64,000 nucleotides of DNA. It comes from JBBTCX01 sp964494205. GTDB taxonomy: Bacteria; Planctomycetota; Phycisphaerae; UBA1845. Each line of letters starts with the position of its first letter. The stretch's first letter is position 1. The stretch lies in the NCBI GenBank assembly GCA_964494205.1, contig CAZBRD010000015.1, forward strand, positions 52,078 to 116,077, read 5' to 3'. Shown piece after piece: positions 34,009 through 44,000 of the stretch. A model generated the notes under the pieces. The model had not been told where the DNA came from and did not search any database. It saw nothing but the letters and a program-made list of their open reading frames with translations. A program made the translations under genes and the position numbers.

Positions 34009-35351
34009 GATACATGAACAACGGCTGGATAGGAATGGGTGGGCGCTGCGGCGTCGCCGCGGTCGTATGGGCGTACCTGACCGTTTTCGCGGTACCCGCA
34101 CCGGGACAAGAAAAGAAAAGCCCCGAGGAACTCGCTTTCGAGCAGGCCGAGGCAGACCGCAAGAAGCTGCAGGAGGAGGAGCAGGCTGAGTCGCGAAAGG
34201 AGCAACTGGGACGAGCCCTGACGCTGGCTACCGAGGTTCAAACAAAGTTCACTGAATTGGAGAGCATCGCTACGAATACTCACACACGTCTGGAGAACCT
34301 GCTTACTAGCGACGAGGGAAAATGTTTGGCGACCAATAAGCTATTCGTCGTTGCATTCTTGGCTCGTTACGATAACCGGCCCGCTTCCATCGAGACCATC
34401 AAGACCGAAAAACGACTCGCAGATGACCGGCAAGCACGGCTGAAAGCGGAAGCTGACCGCACGCCTCCCGGCCTTCCACCCACCGTCGACGTCATCAAGG
34501 CGATGGACGACTCGTATGCCTGGGCCGTTTCAAGGCTACAAACCTACGGCGAACTCAAGAGTGCGATCGACGGGATGCTCCTCCCCTGTTTGACTTCTCC
34601 TCTCCCTGATACCACCGGTCTCTCGACACTGAGAATTGAGATCGACCGATTCCGGGCAACACAGGCACAAGAGGACGCTCGGGCTCATGCAGAAGGGATC
34701 GTAGATGCGCAAGGCAAGCGACGAGAAATCATCAAGAAGAGCACGTACGAACAAACGCTGGAGTCTGCCCATTTCGAAGCCCAGTTAGAACTCCTTAAGA
34801 CGCGCAGCGCTATGGCGCAGATGAATGCTGAGCAGGAAATCCGTCAGCGACGTCAGAACGAGGAACGCGAGATTGCACTTACATCGGCCCGCATCCGTGA
34901 AGCTGATACACTTGCCGAACTGGACCGCTTTCGGAAACTCGCCGAAGCGAGGCGTCGGCAAGAGGACACGCACGCGGAAATTCAGATCCGGCAAACAGAC
35001 GACGCTACCGCCAAGGCGCAACGTATTGCAAACGCTCAACGGCCCGAAGTTTGCGACCTTCTGAAACCGTTTGTTTCAGGGGGATATTGGCAACCAGGAA
35101 TCGGGGTGGGCAAGGATAAGACTCCGATGTCCCTGGCCGCACTTCAGGCGACAGGCGCGCTTGAGGATACGGTCAAGGGTCTCGATAAGCTGATGGACAT
35201 CGGAAAGGATGGCCGTAACGACCGTCCGCATTGGGGATATCCGATATGGCGGAAGTGTTCCGAGCAGCAGCGGGAGGAAATCAAGAAAGCGCAAGCATAC
35301 CTTCGTGACTTCGGCGTAGAACTCGTGGAACTCAAAAAGCTGAGCAAATAG
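34005..35351 (+). CDS. exported coiled-coil protein
   Basis: 448 residues with a signal peptide (CGVAAVVWAYLTVFAVPAPG), then a very charged, Glu/Lys/Arg/Gln-rich helical protein (EQAEADRKKLQEEEQAESRK; RQRRQNEEREIALTSARIRE). The C-terminal 90 residues are more globular (FVSGGYWQPGIGVGKDKTPM; HWGYPIWRKCSEQQREEIKK). It starts inside the stop of the J-domain-like gene, so the two products are made together and may interact across the membrane. No family recognised. Confidence 0.6.
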   Translation: MRYMNNGWIGMGGRCGVAAVVWAYLTVFAVPAPGQEKKSPEELAFEQAEADRKKLQEEEQAESRKEQLGRALTLATEVQTKFTELESIATNTHTRLENLLTSDEGKCLATNKLFVVAFLARYDNRPASIETIKTEKRLADDRQARLKAEADRTPPGLPPTVDVIKAMDDSYAWAVSRLQTYGELKSAIDGMLLPCLTSPLPDTTGLSTLRIEIDRFRATQAQEDARAHAEGIVDAQGKRREIIKKSTYEQTLESAHFEAQLELLKTRSAMAQMNAEQEIRQRRQNEEREIALTSARIREADTLAELDRFRKLAEARRRQEDTHAEIQIRQTDDATAKAQRIANAQRPEVCDLLKPFVSGGYWQPGIGVGKDKTPMSLAALQATGALEDTVKGLDKLMDIGKDGRNDRPHWGYPIWRKCSEQQREEIKKAQAYLRDFGVELVELKKLSK

Positions 35352-35475
35352 TGAGTAAGGGACGCTTCTCCGCTTTCCGAGCTGCGGTCAGTTGACATGC
35401 CGTCGCGCAGCGATGCGCGCCGACATCGTCATACAGAACCCCTCAGCCACCGCCGAATGTGAGGCCGCCAGCCGA

Positions 35476-35814
35476 TCAGGTCATCAACTCCTCAAGCACA
35501 CGCAAAATCTTGGCCTTGGTTTTTTCGTCAGCAGCCTTCCACAGGTCAGCCAGACGGCGGTTTGGCAACAGGGGCGCCCTATCTAGCCTTTCTGGGCGGA
35601 ACAAGAACAGGTCAACTGGTTTGCAGCGTAGCCCCTTACAAAGCGTTGCGATGGTCTTGAGCGTACTATTTGCCTCCCCGCGCTCAATCTCGCCGATACG
35701 CTGAAGCACCAAGCCACCGCCGCATCGTGTGGCCAGTGCTCGTTGGGTTAGACCTTCCCGTATCCGGAGTTCCTTGATCCGGGCACCAAAATCGCTCAGT
35801 AGTTCATCGAACAT
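35476..35814 (-). CDS. XRE-family helix-turn-helix regulator
   Basis: 112 residues. A classical XRE helix-turn-helix fills the first 70 residues: IKELRIREGLTQRALATRCG, LQRIGEIERGEANSTLKTIA, LCKGLRCKPVDLFLF. The C-terminal helix (ADLWKAADEKTKAKILRVLE) probably dimerises. Single-domain regulators of this kind usually control neighbouring mobile-element or toxin/antitoxin genes. It stands alone, convergent with the exported coiled-coil gene and in the same direction as the membrane protein at 35999; its target is not evident. Confidence 0.85.
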   Translation of the reverse strand: MFDELLSDFGARIKELRIREGLTQRALATRCGGGLVLQRIGEIERGEANSTLKTIATLCKGLRCKPVDLFLFRPERLDRAPLLPNRRLADLWKAADEKTKAKILRVLEELMT

Positions 35815-35998
35815 ATTTCACTCACTCTGGGACGCTGCGATGGACAACGTGGACCGCGATGATCGCGCCTTGCATTTGCGGGATGGGCGAATACAATCTA
35901 TATCGTGGCGCATGAACATCCAATACGAATACAACGTGCTCATGGCAAGTCTTGCCCCGTGCGGCCACACTGCGCCACCAGCGATTCTCAGGTAAGAG

Positions 35999-36586
35999 TC
36001 AATCGGCATCAACAGGCAACGTTTGCCTGTAGCGATAGCGGCGCAAACGCCTTGTGCTGCGAATCAACTCGGCCGTCGCCGCGATGCCGTAAAGAGAGTA
36101 GGCGGCGGCAATGCGATTGGAGCCGAACTCGCAGGCCATGACGGCCGCCGAAACCACGATGGCGAACAAGCATAGAATCATGATGGCTAAGACACTTCCA
36201 AAACCGGAGCGGCCTCCAACTGCATGCCCTTGGTTTGGATGCCGCGACTGGAACACCATCAACTCATCGCCGGCAAGGTCATTGACCTGGCGCTCGATTT
36301 CACCGATGCGCCGCAGGACGTCCTCCTTCGATTGGATGTGCAGCAAGACGAGCCGGTGCAGCCAAACGCACGAGGCAGGCACGACCCAAAGGAGCAATTG
36401 GCGCTGGCACTCTGGAAGCGACGATGACGTAACCAAGAGAGCGGCCAGGGCTCCGGCGGCGAGCGGCAGTCGTTGGTCGATGACACCCAACCGGAAAGTA
36501 AGCAATGCGTAGAGGGACCGATACTCTTCGGTCAGGATTTGAATGCGGTTCCAACTGGAAACTTCGGTGATCTTGCTGCTGTCCAT
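35999..36586 (-). CDS. membrane protein with four predicted helices
   Basis: 195 residues from ATG 36586; an in-frame ATG at 36739 would add 51 residues of poor quality. Hydrophobic segments are QRLPLAAGALAALLVTSS, LLLWVVPASCVWLHRLVL, VLAIMILCLFAIVVSAAV and YSLYGIAATAELI, with a helical cytoplasmic loop between the second and third (VLRRIGEIERQVNDLAGDEL). The layout resembles small SLATT-like or holin-like membrane proteins, some of which are effectors in defence, but no signature proves it. It is divergent from the cupin gene. Confidence 0.5.
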   Translation of the reverse strand: MDSSKITEVSSWNRIQILTEEYRSLYALLTFRLGVIDQRLPLAAGALAALLVTSSSLPECQRQLLLWVVPASCVWLHRLVLLHIQSKEDVLRRIGEIERQVNDLAGDELMVFQSRHPNQGHAVGGRSGFGSVLAIMILCLFAIVVSAAVMACEFGSNRIAAAYSLYGIAATAELIRSTRRLRRYRYRQTLPVDAD

Positions 36587-36675
36587 CGTGGTCGTTGTAG
36601 CGGGCGAGGCTGCAAAGCGCGTGTAGGAATCTCGCCAAGGTACTCTTTGATTCGATGCGAAAGGAACGGTGAAGG

Positions 36676-37341
36676 ATGCTGGCAACGGTTTCAGCGGCCG
36701 CACCTGAATTGAGCGTATTAGCCGGACGACGACCTGCAACCCGTTCGACCTGGTCAGCTTCGTTGTCTCGTATCTTCGACGTGAGCCGCGAGGTTTTGAG
36801 GCGAGTCACGGCGGAGATTGCGGCCGGCTGCCTCGAATCGCGGACCTTCCTGAAGGGTCGCGCAACCGACGTCGGCGTCAGCAACATCGTCATCGACGAC
36901 CTGCTCGCAAATTACCCGATTCGGTTGGAATCGCCGTTCGAAAACACGGCCTCCATCGCGGGCGGACTCTGGTCAGGGCGAACGCTTTTCGGAGATGCAT
37001 TCGAAGACGCGCTCGCCAAATTATCTTTTTCCGCCGGCACGCTGGATCTTCCCATGCACGTGCATGAGCACTCGGATCGGTTCATCGTCGTGGCCGCCGG
37101 CAGCGGGCGCTTTTGGTGGTCCGAGGAAGGCCTTGAGTCGTTTAGCGGCTTCCACGTTGAGTCAGTTGAAGTTCGACCTGGCGACGTGCTGGTCTTTACC
37201 CGCGGGCTTATGCACACGTTTAGCGCGCCGCGAGATAATCTCCTGTTACTATCGTTCCACAGCCCGGAGATTGCATTTGACGATCTGCGGCAGTTCACGT
37301 TGCCAAGCGCCATCTGGACACCGCGCATGACCAATCCCTAA
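36676..37341 (+). CDS. cupin-domain protein
   Basis: 221 residues. The cupin barrel is in the C-terminal half: LDLPMHVHEHSDRFIVVAAG supplies the first metal-binding motif (His-x-His with a following Glu or His), and RPGDVLVFTRGLMHTFSAP the second (GDxxxxxxGxxH). The N-terminal 80 residues are helical and could be a small DNA-binding or dimerisation part. A GGAACGG/AAGG region precedes the start. The substrate cannot be told; cupins serve as enzymes, ligand sensors or storage proteins. Confidence 0.72.
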   Translation: MLATVSAAAPELSVLAGRRPATRSTWSASLSRIFDVSREVLRRVTAEIAAGCLESRTFLKGRATDVGVSNIVIDDLLANYPIRLESPFENTASIAGGLWSGRTLFGDAFEDALAKLSFSAGTLDLPMHVHEHSDRFIVVAAGSGRFWWSEEGLESFSGFHVESVEVRPGDVLVFTRGLMHTFSAPRDNLLLLSFHSPEIAFDDLRQFTLPSAIWTPRMTNP

Positions 37342-37441
37342 TTGGCTCGTGACCGGACTATGGCACATCCCTTGTTGAACTCCGCATAACTGATGAAGGG
37401 AGATTCGGCGGAGCAAGTCCGCCGCCTCCCGACCATCAGAT

Positions 37442-38401
37442 ATGAAACAGTTTCTTCTCTGGAACAACGAAAACCCTCCCGATCCGGCAAGCAACGAAGT
37501 TGCCTCGCCGGCCCTTAATCAGGTGTTCGATCATGACTTGCCACCGCGAGACCTTCAGGAACTTGCCACCCCCGCCAGGACGGTGGTTTCCGACGAACCG
37601 GGCATGGCCCGCGTACCCGACGATCCTCCTACAGCAGAGCCCCTCCCGGCCGCTGTGGCTGCTGGGGCGTTTGGGTGGACGACGGAGGGTCCTATTGCAC
37701 CCGACGACGAGGAAGTCGCCGACCTGACCGCCGAACACGCCAACGAAATGATTGTTCTGCTTTCCGATTCCCACGCAGTGGAGGATGCGTTGCGATTTGG
37801 CTACGACCCAGCTACCCGTCGCATTCCTGTCACTCCGGAGAAACGCAATTCCCTCGTGCAATCGCTTCAAAAGGAGCAGGAGCGGCTCGTCGGGTCGTAC
37901 ACGGACGCGTTGAACGTGTACGCAGATGCTTTTGGCGAATCGGCTGCCGCGGAACTTGACCGTTGGGTGCGCAGCATCGTAGCTGCGGGAGCGCACAAGA
38001 GTCCCTACCCACCATGCCACCCTTGGCATTACTTTCACGCGGGCGACAACGCACCGCCGGTGCCCGTCGAACAGATTCCCGCCGATGACGACGCCGGCCA
38101 ATACCTTGAACCAGGACTTCCCAAGAATCGAGCCAAGCGAATCGCACGATTGCGCGAATGGTTAACACGCGAGCAGGAGCAACTCGAAGCCGACAAGGTC
38201 CGTTACGCCGACATCGTCGAACGAGGGGCGGAGGCGCTCAGCCGCTACGACCGTGAAATCGCCTACACAAGCGACGCGATGGCACGAGCGGGAGCCCTAT
38301 CGCTCAAGTACCGACACGTCAGCCTGGCACGGGGACGATTGCGCTGGATCGAAGATGAACTGAAAAAGCTGGATGCCGGTGAGTTGTTCGCACCGACCTA
38401 G
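37442..38401 (+). CDS. hypothetical protein, 319 residues, helical
   Basis: The N-terminus is Pro/Ala-rich and probably disordered. From residue 95 onward the protein is helical and charged (PEKRNSLVQSLQKEQERLVG; LREWLTREQEQLEADKVRYA; GRLRWIEDELKKLDAGELFA), with a Cys/His-containing middle (YPPCHPWHYFHAGDNAPP). It stands 130 bases upstream of a tyrosine recombinase. I recognise no family. A DNA-associated or structural role for the mobile element is possible. No good ribosome binding site is seen. Confidence 0.55.
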   Translation: MKQFLLWNNENPPDPASNEVASPALNQVFDHDLPPRDLQELATPARTVVSDEPGMARVPDDPPTAEPLPAAVAAGAFGWTTEGPIAPDDEEVADLTAEHANEMIVLLSDSHAVEDALRFGYDPATRRIPVTPEKRNSLVQSLQKEQERLVGSYTDALNVYADAFGESAAAELDRWVRSIVAAGAHKSPYPPCHPWHYFHAGDNAPPVPVEQIPADDDAGQYLEPGLPKNRAKRIARLREWLTREQEQLEADKVRYADIVERGAEALSRYDREIAYTSDAMARAGALSLKYRHVSLARGRLRWIEDELKKLDAGELFAPT

Positions 38402-38534
38402 CTAGCGCGGTCGCCCCGGTGCGATCGTCGATTATGGCGTTTTGAACAGCAAAACCTCGTTCGCACAACGACAGTCCCATGGCAGTTTTCCGCTTGCGCT
38501 TTCGTGCGACTTGGCGTAGGTCATAAAGGACGTT

Positions 38535-39560
38535 ATGTCCGACGCCGGCAATTCCCACGCACAGACTTCAGAACCATGTTTGAATTTGCCAGTATCGAGC
38601 GTTCAAAACGATGTTTGTGAGTTCGACACGTGCCGTATCCCGCGACTCTTCGCGGAAGCGGGCGCCCGGACGCGATTCCGCTTCGTCGAGTTCTTCGCTG
38701 CCCACATCCGCAATTCGAACACTCGCGCGGCGTATCACCGCGCGGTTTGTCGATTTGCGGATTGGTGTAGTTCCTATCGCCTCGAAGTCACGAGCCTTAA
38801 TTCCGTGTGGATTGCCGCCTACATCGAAGAGTTGCAGAAACTGCGCCCCGAACCGAGCGTTAAGCAGGCGCTCGCTGCGATCCGTATGCTGTTTGATTGG
38901 TTCGTCACCGGGAACGTCATTCCATTCAACCCGGCATCGTCGGTGCGTGGTCCGCGATACTCGCTGCGTCGGGGAAAGACCCCGGTTCTGGATGCGGAAC
39001 AGGCCCGTCACCTGCTTGACTCGATAAATACAGGAAACCTGATCGGTCTGCGAGACCGAGCGCTCATCGCCATCATGGTCTTCACTTTCGCTCGGGTTAG
39101 CGCCGTTGCAGCGATGAAGGTTGAGGACTATTTCCAACAGGGAAAGCGCTGGTCGGTGCGTCTACATGAGAAGAACAGCAATTTGGTCGAGATGCGCGTC
39201 CACCACAACTTGGAGGCATACTTGGATGAATACACCGATGCAGCCGGGATTCGTGGCGATCGGCGAGGCCCGTTGTTCCGACGAGCGGCCAAGAATGATC
39301 ATAGCCGCTTGACCGTCGATGGCATGACTCGTCAGTTGATTTGGGCCGTGATCAAGCGTCGCGCTCGCTTCGCGGAATTGCCGCCCGAAATCTGCTGCCA
39401 CACGTTCCGAGCGACCGGTATCACCACGTACCTGAAGAACGGTGGCACTTTGGAGAAGGCCCAATACATGGCCGGACATCAGTCCTCGCGAACGACTTCT
39501 TTGTACGACCGACGCTTAGATGAAATCACGCTGGATGACGTGGAACGTATTGCGATCTGA
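38535..39560 (+). CDS. tyrosine recombinase (XerC/XerD-like, mid-element)
   Basis: 341 residues. The N-terminal core-binding domain (FFAAHIRNSNTRAAYHRAVC) is followed by the catalytic domain with Arg in FARVSAVAAMKVED, Lys in the beta-hairpin, HTFRATGITT for the HxxR pair, GHQSSRTTSLY for the second His and the catalytic Tyr. All five active-site residues appear present. AAGGA precedes ATG 38535. It stands well inside the element, far from the tRNA-type site, so it may serve as a resolvase for plasmid multimers or belong to a nested element. No obvious dif-like site was identified nearby. Confidence 0.88.
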   Translation: MSDAGNSHAQTSEPCLNLPVSSVQNDVCEFDTCRIPRLFAEAGARTRFRFVEFFAAHIRNSNTRAAYHRAVCRFADWCSSYRLEVTSLNSVWIAAYIEELQKLRPEPSVKQALAAIRMLFDWFVTGNVIPFNPASSVRGPRYSLRRGKTPVLDAEQARHLLDSINTGNLIGLRDRALIAIMVFTFARVSAVAAMKVEDYFQQGKRWSVRLHEKNSNLVEMRVHHNLEAYLDEYTDAAGIRGDRRGPLFRRAAKNDHSRLTVDGMTRQLIWAVIKRRARFAELPPEICCHTFRATGITTYLKNGGTLEKAQYMAGHQSSRTTSLYDRRLDEITLDDVERIAI

Positions 39561-39626
39561 AAGGCGAGAGGCCCGGTGGTGCAAAGCCTCAAATCCTTCA
39601 ACGACGCCAATCGCCGTCGCAAGAAA

Positions 39627-40739
39627 CTATACCGCCAGCGCCAGCAGCGCGGATGCCCTTGCGTCCGCCTCCGTTCGTTCGCCAGCGAACTTCATTCTGC
39701 CGGAGATGCGCGTTAAGGCATCGACCAGCGAAAACACCGTGAAGCGCCCAGAACGCCTCGCGGACTCCAGAGCTTCCTTGGCCAGGACACGTGTGATGCC
39801 CCGCTGGGTCAAGACTTTGAGCACTTCGTCGGCGACTTCGCCAATCCGAGTCCCCATGGCCCGTCGAATCACCCTAACAAATCCATCCCTCCGTTCGTCG
39901 CGCTTGTTCACGAGCCGTTCAATAATCCCCCGAATCTCCCCGAAGGCATCGTGTACGTTCGTCGTGTGCTTGCGGCTGAACTCGACGACCTCGACTGCAT
40001 CCCAAACGAGATGATTTCGACAAACCGCCTGGAACCAAAACGTCTGGATCCCCACGGTGCGCTTGCCGACCTCCGAGTTCCACAAAAAGAACCCCGGCGC
40101 AAACGCTTCCCCGTCGATCTCAGTCCAGCCTGTCGGGTCGATCAGGAAAACGAACATGTCCTGTTCTCCGCGATACAAACCCGTGCTTCGCTGTTGCGCG
40201 GGTTCCGGATCCGGCTCGAAGGGGATGTCGTCGTCGCTCGGCGTGCTCTCAGCTCCCACAGGTGTCATTCCCTGTTGCGGCGGCTGAAAATCCATCGCAA
40301 ACTCACGCACCATCGACAGCAAATCCGCGTCGAAGAGTCGCGTGTAGCTGGCCGCGTGTATCGCGCGAATCGGCTCGGCCACCTCCCCTGTTGTGGTGAG
40401 CACCTGCAAGGGTTTGTCGCCATTGCGCGGCAAAGTCTCGGCGAAGACCTGATTTGCCGTGGAAGCCGACAACTTGTTGATCGTTGCCTTGTTCACCCCC
40501 GCCAACCCGCAAAGCTGCGAATAGCTCCATTCGTTGAGTGGATATGTCCCATCGTTACCCAACGTCACCCCAAGTCGGCCGCTGCCTATCCCTACGCGGA
40601 TTTCGCCGGGCGGATGCCAGCGATCGATCGATCTTGTCTTGACCTCCTGGCAGTGACGCCAGAGGTCATCGAACGTCGCGAAGCACTCGTCCGGATCACG
40701 CCGAAAGAGTTCATCACTCGCCTTCATCAGTGTCTGCAT
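39627..40739 (-). CDS. DUF932-like phage/plasmid protein
   Basis: 370 residues with AGGAGG seven bases before the ATG. The pattern YPLNEWSYSQLCGLAGVNKA, then LLSMVREFAMDFQPP and MFVFLIDPTGWTEIDGEAFA, followed by GFFLWNSEVGKRTVGIQTFW, is that of the DUF932 (phage/plasmid-like, TIGR03299) family, which is common on mobile elements and of unknown role. It precedes nothing else on its strand and lies downstream of the large methyltransferase-helicase gene. In other elements the two types of gene are often neighbours. Confidence 0.8.
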   Translation of the reverse strand: MQTLMKASDELFRRDPDECFATFDDLWRHCQEVKTRSIDRWHPPGEIRVGIGSGRLGVTLGNDGTYPLNEWSYSQLCGLAGVNKATINKLSASTANQVFAETLPRNGDKPLQVLTTTGEVAEPIRAIHAASYTRLFDADLLSMVREFAMDFQPPQQGMTPVGAESTPSDDDIPFEPDPEPAQQRSTGLYRGEQDMFVFLIDPTGWTEIDGEAFAPGFFLWNSEVGKRTVGIQTFWFQAVCRNHLVWDAVEVVEFSRKHTTNVHDAFGEIRGIIERLVNKRDERRDGFVRVIRRAMGTRIGEVADEVLKVLTQRGITRVLAKEALESARRSGRFTVFSLVDALTRISGRMKFAGERTEADARASALLALAV

Positions 40740-40742
40740 TGA

Positions 40743-41074
40743 ATCAACCTCCTGCGATCATTGGGACCGCTCAAAACCAGAAACCGCACCACCGGTCTCT
40801 CGACGCTGCCGCATTCAGGGGCCGCATCATCCAGGACCGATTTGTCAAACAAGATTCAAATGCAGAACACGACCCGTGCCCTACGACAAATAGCTTTGTG
40901 CCTGCCTCAAGACCAACGCCACTTCGTGAACTTGATTGGTGAAGAACGCGTTCAAGGTCTTGGCGACCAACAGCCAAAGCTATTTATCGATGGACAGCCG
41001 AGAATTGCGTACCTGCGATTCGAGGTGGGCCACGGCATCTTTCCACAAGCTGACCCTATCACAGTTCCAAACCG
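40743..41074. other. 330-base gap between the DUF932-like and methyltransferase-helicase genes
   Basis: No confident gene. A plus-strand frame (ATG 40860 to TAA 41078) encodes 72 residues with a plausible composition (QNTTRALRQIALCLPQDQRH), but it lacks a ribosome binding site and overlaps the convergent large gene. On the minus strand TTGACA near 40850 could be part of a promoter for the DUF932-like gene. Confidence 0.3.
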
Positions 41075-44000
41075 TTAATCAAACGGCGTCTCATTGGGTT
41101 CAGGACTCTCGCCTACGGTCGCATCGGCCTGCGTAACGTCCCGGACCGGCTTGTGCCGGGCCAACAATTTCGGAAGAACCGTCTCAGCCTCCTCCCGAAT
41201 CACAAACCAACGTCGCTTGAACCGCACGATTTCTTCACTCAGACCGCAGTCCTCCAACTCGGCGCGATTCGCTGGGACTCCGTTCAATACCAGTTCGACG
41301 ATATCGTCCCCGGCCAGGCGCTCCTTTGCGAGCCGCCAGCCGTTGTCCAACTCAATTTCGCCGCCGCCGTCTAGCAGGGAGAGAATGTCCACCGGCGATG
41401 CCGCCGAAAGAGGCGTGCCAATCCCCAAGCGTTGCTTCACGTTGGGTACGTCGGCGGCTCCAAGATTCAATCCCACCAGTGCATGCCCGTCTGCGAGCAC
41501 AGCGCGTGCGATCTTGACGCTTTGAATCCCGGATGCGCCCATGATCTTGTCATAGACGGGGAAGATGGCGCCGCTGAGAATGTGAAAGCGCTTCGGCTCG
41601 GTTGCTGGCGTTTGCTCATACTCGCGTTCCCACCACTCCCGTGCTGTCTCTCGGGCAACGTCGTCGTATTTCTCGGCGAGATCGGAGCGGTCAATACCAC
41701 GCCGTGGTCCTTTCACGGCGGTGAGCAGCACTTCGTTGGGACGCGTGTCGAAATGCGCACCGGCTGCGTAGATGCGACCACTCCGCCGATTGCGAATAAA
41801 GCCTTCGCTCGCGTAGCTGGCTAGCGCTCCTGCGAAGGTGTGACGCACTACGTCCACTTCGCCTTCCAGTTCGTGGAGCATCGTCCTCGCGCCCGATTGT
41901 GTATCAACGAAGAGCACCTGTGACTCAGCGATCATTCGTAGGTCGCGCGCCCGGATTTCCTCGACGCCAAAATCGAAGGCCCCTGCGTGCTTGGCAGCCT
42001 CAACGGCTTCCATGTAGCGCTGATAGAACAGCTCGAAGAGCTGATTCTGCTTCTCAACTGGCAACACCATGATTCGATTGAGGAACTGGTCGACGTTGCG
42101 TGCGTAACTGTCCCGGACGGCGGTTTTTTCCTTGTTCAATACCCCCATCCGCTCCAAGACGCGCAAGCCGATCCCGATGCCCACATGCTCGTTCCGTTCG
42201 ATCTGACGATACAAGCGGGTGAGCGCAGCCTTACCGTACTCGTCCGTCACATCCTCCGGTCGGAACAATTCACTCGATAATGAATGCCGTTCACCTTTGG
42301 TCAGGGCACCAAGCGCAGCCAGTCGTTTCGAAATCGCATTAACGAGGCGCTTCTGGCCGGCCAAGTCGAGCAGGACAAGCCGTATGATCGGCGCCGAGGT
42401 CTGGTTCGACCGGTGAACGCGTCCGAATGCTTGCATTTGCTGATCAGCAGACCAGGAAAGTTGAAAGGCGTAGAATACGCGCCGCCGTTGATTCTTTGCC
42501 GTGGCGTCGGCATGCACACTGATACCCGTCGTGCCGGCTCCGGAGATCACGGCTAAGCGTTTGTGGCCCGCTCGAAACAACCGGGTTTCATATTCGTTGA
42601 GTTGCCGGCGCGGAACGCCGTGGAGCTTTCGACGGACATACTTGCCCTTTTCCCAGCGATGCGTTCGACCGCTGATTTCGGCCACATTATCAACACCGAA
42701 TCGGGTAACGATCGCATCCAGCGGATTGTGCGGAATATCGAGGTCGGCCACCTTGTCGAGCAGTTCTCGCTGGTACCGGAGATTCTCGCGGTTGATCTCT
42801 GGGTTGCCCGCGGCGTCCAGCACGCGTACGCAAATCACGTTGCCTGTTTTTAGATCCGTTTCCTCTCGATACTGGTAAATCGGAAACTGCTTCTCAATGA
42901 GCTGTACGATCATTTCGCGTGGCGTGGCGTCGAGTTCAGACAGTTCAAGACCTTGCGCCCGGGCGTCGCGAACCTTGCGGTCCGCCTGCGCTTCGCCGGT
43001 GTTGAAGAGGCTGAGGACGACGGAACGACCGGCGGCCAAGTCCGTTTCGATCGCAGGAAGCACGTCGGGTAGCGTGTATGCCATCATAAGTTGCAAGAAA
43101 AAGCGTTGCTGAGCTGCGTAGAACTGAGCGTAGCGCCCGCCGCTTCTTTTTTGGCAGGCGTTCTCTTCCGCGTTTTCAAAGGCTTGTAGTAGTTCCGCCC
43201 ATAGATCCGCAATCTGGTCGTACTGTTGACGCTCGTCACCGGTAAGTTGATGAAGCAGCGGCTCGTACTCGACCGCACTATCGGGCATGATACGACCGTC
43301 AGGTAGGCGCGTCGGTCCGTAGCTGATTGTCCGGGATAGGTAAGTGCCCGCGCTCTTCAGGTCGCGGCAGAGCATTTCCATCGCGGCCACGCCACCGCGC
43401 TCCATCGCGACCAGGAAGGCTGCGAAATCCGGGAACGGTGCACCCACGCCCCAGAGACCCAAGCGCTCGTACGGAGCCATGTGCCGAGCTTCGGTCGCAC
43501 CGGTCGCGCTGAAATAGCGCACACGCGCTTGGGGAAACGTGCGTTGCAGCGTGATGCCCATATTCCCGCGCAGTGTCCCCTCATCTACGGTCGCCTTCCC
43601 GCCGTGCGGCGTTGCCGCCGCGTTCTTCATCAGGTGCGCTTCGTCAAAGGCAATCACTCCGTCAAAGTCTGGCCCTAGCCAGTCGGTCAGTTGCTTGAAC
43701 CGCAAGCGATCGCCGTCAAAGTCCATGCTCAGCATGGTGTACGTCGTGAAGAAGATGCCACCATCAACGCCGATCGGGTCCACGGCCGTGAGCCGTGCCT
43801 GGTGAATGATCGGAAGCGGCACGCCCACGGCGTCGCGATCGCGCTCGGCATCAGCCACGAGTTGGTGCGACGCCGAAATGTGGACATGCTTGCACCGACC
43901 TTGCTGAAGGTGGTCAAAGATGAACGCATAGATCTCGCGCCCTTTTCCAATTCCGGTGCCGTCACCGTTCCAATGCCCTTTGCGCGAACCATCCGGCAGG

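Noticed and set aside
40860..41078. 72-residue plus-strand gene between the DUF932-like gene and the methyltransferase-helicase
   Set aside because: No ribosome binding site, overlap with the convergent gene's end and no recognisable family; mentioned only as a possibility.
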